A DNA stretch of 64,000 nt, from contig NZ_LT629735.1 in the NCBI RefSeq assembly GCF_900104925.1, positions 900,291 to 964,290 on the forward strand, read 5' to 3'. The first letter of the stretch is position 1. Each line of letters begins with the position of its first letter. The DNA is from Opitutus sp. GAS368. GTDB taxonomy: Bacteria > Verrucomicrobiota > Verrucomicrobiia > Opitutales > Opitutaceae. Positions 59,856 through 64,000 of the stretch are shown here, in pieces. The notes under the pieces are model-generated. The model searched no databases, was not told where the DNA came from, and was given only the letters and a program-made list of their open reading frames with translations. The translations under genes were made by a program, and so were the position numbers.

Positions 59856-61859
59856 ATGGACTTCTTCGAGGCCCAGGAACACGCGCGGAAGCGGACCCAC
59901 CGGCTTGTCTTCCTCTTCGTGTTCGCGGTGCTCGGCACGATCCTGGCCGGCTACGCGGCCGCCTGGTTCCTGCTCGGCAGCGTTGGCTCCTACCAAGGCT
60001 ATGGCCGGCGGATTTACCGCGAGGAGGTCTCGTCATCCCGGCCGCTGTTCGACCCGAAGCTTCTCCTCGCGGTCGCCGGCGGCACCGTCGCCGTCGTCAG
60101 CCTCGCCTCGCTCTACAAATGGTCGCAGATGCGCGAGGGTGGCGCGGCCATCGCCGAGCTGGCCGGGGGCCGGCCACTCGACCCGAAGACCACCGACCTC
60201 CGCGAACGGAAGCTGCTCAATGTCGTCGAGGAGATGGCCATCGCCTCGGGCATCCCCATGCCGGCCGTCTACGTGCTCGAGGACGAGCCCGGGCTCAACG
60301 CCTTTGCCGCCGGGTTCACCACCAGCGACGCCGCCGTGACCGTCACCCGCGGTGCGCTTGACAAGCTCACGCGCGACGAGCTGCAGGGTGTCATCGGCCA
60401 CGAATTCAGCCACATCCTCAACGGCGACATGCGGCTCAATGTCCGCATCACCGCCATCGTCTTCGGCATCCTCGTCATCGGTCTGCTGGGCCGCGGCCTC
60501 CTGCAGTCGCTCGGCCGCGGCCGGGTCAGCGGGGGCGACGGGAAGAAGGGCGGTGGCATCGCCGGCCTCCTCGTCGTCGGCCTGGCGCTGATGATCATCG
60601 GCTACGTGGGCTACTTTTTCGGCCGGCTCATCCAGGCCGCCGTGTCCCGCCAGCGCGAGTTCCTGGCCGACGCCTCGGCGGTCCAGTTCACCCGCAACCC
60701 GGGCGGCATCACCGGCGCGCTCAAGAAAATCGGCGGCTATGCCATCGGTGGGAACGTCATCGGCGGGAACACGGCCGAAATCAGCCACTTTTTCTTCGCC
60801 CAGGCCTTCCAGTCCAACTTCGGCGGACTGTGGGCCACCCATCCGCCGCTCGACGAGCGCATCCGCGCGGTCGACCCGTCATGGGACGGCAAGCTCTTCG
60901 AGCCCGAGCAGGTGGTGGACATCGCCCACGAGTCTTCCGCCATCGCGGGCTTCGGGGGAGGCCAGCGATTTTCCGCCGCCGAGACCCTCGAACGCGTGCA
61001 GGCCGCCCCCGCCGACCTCCCCCCGGTGTTGCCCGTGAAACCCATCGCCTTCAAGCCGGTCAAGATCGTCGCCAACCTCGGCGCGCTTACCGAGGCGCAT
61101 TTTCGCCACGCCCAGCAGCTGCTCGACAACATCCCCGCCCGGCTGCGCGAGTCCACCCGCGATCCGGTCGCGGCCCAGGTGCTCGTCTATGGCCTGTTGC
61201 TCAGCGGCGACAAGGCCGCGCGCGACCTCCAGCAGGAGCTCGTGGCCAAGCACGCCGGCCCGGAAGCCGCCGCCGCGCTCGCCGCGCAGCGCCCGGCCCT
61301 CAGCCTGCTCGACGCCGAGGCGCGCCTGCCCCTGCTGCAGCTGGCCCTGCCGGCATTGCGGTCGCTCGATGCCACGGCACTCGATCGTTTCTTCACCACG
61401 CTCGATGAACTTGTGCATGCCGACGGCAAGGTCACGCCGTTCGAATACGCCATGCAGAAGTTGCTGCTGAGCCAGCTGCAGCTCGCGCAAAAGCCGGTGC
61501 GGCGCGTGCAATTCGATTCGTTCGACGCCGTGAAGGGCGAGATCGGCGTCGTGCTCTCCGCCCTGGCCTACTTCAGTCCGAAGGATTCCGCCGGCGCCTT
61601 TGCCGAGGGCGCCGGGCAGATGCCCGTCATCCGCGACCAGCTCACCCTTCTGGCACCGGCCGCCTGCGGCCTGGAGCAGGTGGATGCCGCGCTCGACAAG
61701 CTCGCGGTCAGCAGCATGCCCATCAAACAGCGTCTGCTGGTCGCCGCCGGTCATGTGATTGCCAGCGACGGCACCGTGACCGTGGAGGAAGGCGAGCTCT
61801 ACCGGGCCTTCGCCGCCACGCTTGACTGCCCGATGCCCGCCCTGGGCCAGACGATCTGA
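59856..61859 (+). CDS. M48-family (HtpX-like) metallopeptidase with TerB-like C-terminal domain
   Basis: The 667-aa protein is about twice the length of HtpX. Residues 1-350 hold the peptidase: TM spans near 22-45 and 68-86, the zinc motif HEFSH at 182-186, further spans near 200-260, and the third ligand Glu in REFLADASAVQFTR (about 268). The C-terminal half (about 380-667) contains two ADGKVTPFE / SDGTVTVEE motifs typical of TerB-like helical domains. The protease may clear damaged membrane proteins. It is the last gene of lemA-ybjQ-M48. Confidence 0.92.
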   Translation: MDFFEAQEHARKRTHRLVFLFVFAVLGTILAGYAAAWFLLGSVGSYQGYGRRIYREEVSSSRPLFDPKLLLAVAGGTVAVVSLASLYKWSQMREGGAAIAELAGGRPLDPKTTDLRERKLLNVVEEMAIASGIPMPAVYVLEDEPGLNAFAAGFTTSDAAVTVTRGALDKLTRDELQGVIGHEFSHILNGDMRLNVRITAIVFGILVIGLLGRGLLQSLGRGRVSGGDGKKGGGIAGLLVVGLALMIIGYVGYFFGRLIQAAVSRQREFLADASAVQFTRNPGGITGALKKIGGYAIGGNVIGGNTAEISHFFFAQAFQSNFGGLWATHPPLDERIRAVDPSWDGKLFEPEQVVDIAHESSAIAGFGGGQRFSAAETLERVQAAPADLPPVLPVKPIAFKPVKIVANLGALTEAHFRHAQQLLDNIPARLRESTRDPVAAQVLVYGLLLSGDKAARDLQQELVAKHAGPEAAAALAAQRPALSLLDAEARLPLLQLALPALRSLDATALDRFFTTLDELVHADGKVTPFEYAMQKLLLSQLQLAQKPVRRVQFDSFDAVKGEIGVVLSALAYFSPKDSAGAFAEGAGQMPVIRDQLTLLAPAACGLEQVDAALDKLAVSSMPIKQRLLVAAGHVIASDGTVTVEEGELYRAFAATLDCPMPALGQTI

Positions 61860-62195
61860 TCAGCGGTGCTGGACCGGCGGTTCCGGCGGCGCAAGCTTGG
61901 GCTCCGGACGAAGCCACGCGATCAGCAGCGCGACCATGATCGAACCGGCGATCAGGCTGCGGGCGTAGAGCTTCCGCTTCGCCTGGTCGGGCAGCCAGAG
62001 CGGCTCCTTCTTGCTCAGCCACGAGAACAGGAAAATCGGGATCAGGAGCACGTAGAGCCAGTGGATCCCGAGCGCCGCGAGCAGGTGGTGAAAACCGCCC
62101 GCGATCGACGCCCCGAGCAGCACCGAGGCGAACAGCAGCGCGAAGGTCACGCTGTTGCCCTTGAACCCGCGCCAAAGCCAGAGGGGATTGACCAT
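61860..62195 (-). CDS. Small hypothetical membrane protein
   Basis: The 111-aa protein (ATG 62195, MVNPLWLWRGFKGN) has three hydrophobic stretches (about 15-34, 40-57, 78-95) and a Pro-rich C-terminal tail (PEPKLAPPEPPVQHR). No family is recognised. It converges with the M48 gene with no spacing and is divergent from sufE across 52 bp. Confidence 0.7.
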   Translation of the reverse strand: MVNPLWLWRGFKGNSVTFALLFASVLLGASIAGGFHHLLAALGIHWLYVLLIPIFLFSWLSKKEPLWLPDQAKRKLYARSLIAGSIMVALLIAWLRPEPKLAPPEPPVQHR

Positions 62196-62247
62196 ACGAC
62201 AATACAAGCGGTCACCGCCCCTGCTTGCAAGCCGGCCGCCAGCGGCC

Positions 62248-62679
62248 ATGCTGGCGGTCGTGTCACTCGTCGAAAAGCAGTCCCAGCTTGTGGCCGATTA
62301 CGAGATCATCCCCGACCCGCAGGAACGGCTCGCCGCCGTGGTCGACCAGGCGCGCAAACGCCCGCCCCTGCCCGACACCGCCCGCACCGAGGCCAACCGC
62401 GTGAAGGGCTGCGTGTCACTCGCGTGGATCGTCGGCGAGCTGCGCGACGGCCGCTGCTTCTTCCGCAGCGACGCCGATTCGCCACTCGTGCGCGGCCTGC
62501 TCGTGCTGCTGTGCGATTTCTACAGCGGCGCCACGCCCGCGGAGGTGATGGCGACCGAACCCGCCCTTTTGGAGGAGCTGGGGCTCGCCCGCAACCTCTC
62601 ACCCACCCGGCTCAACGGGTTGCGTTCGGTCCGGGCAAAAATCCGTGAATTCGCCGCGGCCGCCGCCCAAGCCCCTTAG
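62248..62679 (+). CDS. sufE: SufE-like sulfur acceptor protein
   Basis: SufE accepts persulfide sulfur from SufS for Fe-S cluster assembly. The 143-aa protein has the acceptor cysteine Cys55 in NRVKGCVSLAW and a fold-typical FYSGATPAEVM and NLSPTRLNGLRSVRAKI. The start at 62248 is the first Met with family-like sequence; 31 upstream codons would run into the divergent gene's promoter. No SufS or other suf gene is in the window. Confidence 0.9.
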   Translation: MLAVVSLVEKQSQLVADYEIIPDPQERLAAVVDQARKRPPLPDTARTEANRVKGCVSLAWIVGELRDGRCFFRSDADSPLVRGLLVLLCDFYSGATPAEVMATEPALLEELGLARNLSPTRLNGLRSVRAKIREFAAAAAQAP

Positions 62680-62731
62680 GGCGAAACCTTGCTCTAGGCC
62701 CCCCCGTCATAAGGCTCAACCAGTCACCCCG

Positions 62732-64000
62732 ATGTCCGACGACCATCATCACCATCATCATCCGTGTTGCGGCATTTCGACCAACCCCGCGGACTATTTC
62801 CTGACCCGCCGCCAGTTTCTGAACCGCGTCGGCATGGGCGTGGGCGGCCTGAGCCTCGCCGCGCTGCTCGACCCGCTCAACCTGGTCGCCGCCCCCGGCG
62901 ACATCGTCACGTCGGCCGGAAACCCCATGGCGCCTCACGCGCCCCAGTTCCCGGGCAAGGCCAAGGCCGTCATCCACATCTTCGCCCAGGGCGCGCCGTC
63001 GCACGTCGATACTTGGGACTACAAGCCGATGCTGACGAAGATGAACAACAAGACCATCGGCGGCGACGGCGTGGCGATGGGCTCGCCGTTCAAGTTCGCC
63101 CCCTACGGCAAGTCCGGCCTCGAGGTCAGCGAGCTGTTTGCCAAGACCGCGGCGCATGCCGACGACCTCGCCGTCATCAAGTCGATGTATACCGACATTC
63201 CGGCGCACGAGGTCGCCACGGTGTTCATGAACACCGGCTCGCTCCGCATCACCAAGCCCAGCCTCGGCGCGTGGACCGTCTACGGCCTGGGCAGCGAGAA
63301 CCAGAACCTTCCCGGCTTCATCTCCCTGCGCACCGGCGGGCTGCCCCCCGGCGGCGCCACGAACTACGGCTCGGCCTTCCTGCCGGGTGTCTACCAGGGC
63401 ACCAGCGTCAACACCCAGGCGCAGAATGTGCAGCAGATGATCCAGAACATCCGCAACAACTATGTCTCCAAGGCCGAGCAGCGCCGCCAGCTCGACTTCA
63501 TCCACTCGCTCAACGCCCTCCACGAGGAAAACCTGCAGAAGGACGCTGCGCTCGAGTCGCGCCTCCAATCTTCCGAGATCGCCTTCCGCATGCAGGCGGA
63601 GGCCACCGATGTGTTCGACATCAACAAGGAGCCGGCCGACGTCCGCGCCGCCTACGGCAACAGCCAGCCGGGCAAGCAGCTGCTCATCGCGCGCCGCCTC
63701 GTCGAGCGCGGCGTGCGCTTCGTCCAGGTCTGGCACACCGGCTGGGACCACCACCAGGACCTCGAGGACCGCATCACCACCAAGGCGGGTGAGATCGACC
63801 AGCCGCTGGCCGCGCTCCTCACCGACCTCAAGCAACGCGGCCTGCTCGACTCCACGCTGGTCATCTGGGGCGGCGAGTTCGGCCGCAAGCCGACCAAGGA
63901 CAAAAACGGCGGCGAGAATCCCGGTCGCGACCACAACGCCAAGGCCTTCTCCGTCGTCATGGCGGGCGGTGGCGTGAAGGGCGGCGTGGTCCACGGCGCG
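62732..64000 (+). CDS. DUF1501 protein with Tat-type signal, partial at the window edge
   Basis: The gene runs off the window, so 423 codons are seen. N-terminal MSDDHHHHHHPCCG contains six consecutive histidines and two cysteines. A twin-arginine signal (LTRRQFLNRVGMG) and hydrophobic stretch (GLSLAALL) follow at about 25-48. The body has HIFAQGAPSHVDTWDYKP, DDLAVIKSMYTDIPAH, GVRFVQVWHTGWDHHQDL and LVIWGGEFGRKPT, the DUF1501 landmarks (sulfatase-like fold, exported). These proteins often pair with a DUF1553/DUF1549 partner, which is not in view. Confidence 0.9.
   Translation, partial: MSDDHHHHHHPCCGISTNPADYFLTRRQFLNRVGMGVGGLSLAALLDPLNLVAAPGDIVTSAGNPMAPHAPQFPGKAKAVIHIFAQGAPSHVDTWDYKPMLTKMNNKTIGGDGVAMGSPFKFAPYGKSGLEVSELFAKTAAHADDLAVIKSMYTDIPAHEVATVFMNTGSLRITKPSLGAWTVYGLGSENQNLPGFISLRTGGLPPGGATNYGSAFLPGVYQGTSVNTQAQNVQQMIQNIRNNYVSKAEQRRQLDFIHSLNALHEENLQKDAALESRLQSSEIAFRMQAEATDVFDINKEPADVRAAYGNSQPGKQLLIARRLVERGVRFVQVWHTGWDHHQDLEDRITTKAGEIDQPLAALLTDLKQRGLLDSTLVIWGGEFGRKPTKDKNGGENPGRDHNAKAFSVVMAGGGVKGGVVHGA

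Noticed and set aside
62744-62761. His6 tract suggesting a cloning tag or contamination.
   Set aside because: It is in frame with a native Tat signal and DUF1501 body, and the surrounding sequence is ordinary genomic DNA with no vector.

Overview
The window is a high-GC chromosomal segment that most resembles Verrucomicrobiota of the Opitutaceae type. This placement is inferred from protein flavour: an Opitutus-like EF-Tu and EF-G, a DUF1501 protein, a VC0807-family protein, an ExbB/ExbD/TPR cassette, and many dispersed palindromic intergenic repeats. No rRNA, phage, plasmid, IS element or CRISPR array is visible. Two tRNA genes are present.

Region 1 (1-6.3 kb) holds folate genes. folP-folB-folK-tgt run leftwards and a pabA/trpG-type glutaminase gene runs rightwards from a shared 85-bp divergent region. 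It is followed by nrdR, an unknown gene and a HIT protein. The 3' end of tgt has been disturbed: a second copy of its terminal codons lies at about 529-620, on the far side of an AT-richer secreted-protein gene.

Region 2 (6.6-21.5 kb) carries mainly leftward housekeeping genes: pdxJ-acpS-(unknown)-nnr-dprA-S9 peptidase, gltA, a LolA-like secreted protein, guaA, an M20 amidohydrolase and a DUF885 peptidase. A VC0807-family membrane protein is the only rightward gene.

Region 3 (21.5-54.2 kb) is one leftward super-cluster of the gene-expression machinery. In transcription order it reads tRNA-Thr, tuf, tRNA-Trp, secE, nusG, rplK, rplA, rplJ, rplL, rpoB, rpoC, then terminators, then rpsL, rpsG, fusA, the S10 operon, the spc operon, secY, an adenylate-kinase-like gene, map, rpsM, rpsK, rpsD, rpoA and rplQ. 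rpmD, infA and rpmJ are missing from their usual slots. Several proteins depart from family norms. EF-Tu has an altered switch I (KIVTI in place of RGITI). RpoC lacks three of the four cysteines of its second zinc site. The adenylate-kinase-like protein has no P-loop lysine. S11, S17 and L17 carry long Ala/Lys-rich tails.

Region 4 (54.2-64 kb) begins with a leftward envelope operon: a large TPR protein, ExbB, ExbD and a TonB-like protein. The ExbD has Asn where the proton-coupling Asp is expected. A rightward LemA - YbjQ - M48 protease group follows, then a small membrane protein, a SufE-like protein and the start of a DUF1501 protein with a natural His6 near its N terminus.

Two genome-wide habits can be seen. 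Many start codons follow a short pyrimidine-rich stretch (CCTCCC-type) and not a Shine-Dalgarno sequence. Intergenic spaces, even inside conserved ribosomal operons, hold palindromic repeats of several families, including one palindrome nested in the loop of another. I found no clearly novel multi-gene system. The strongest unusual signals are residue-level changes in normally invariant proteins and the remodelled tgt terminus.
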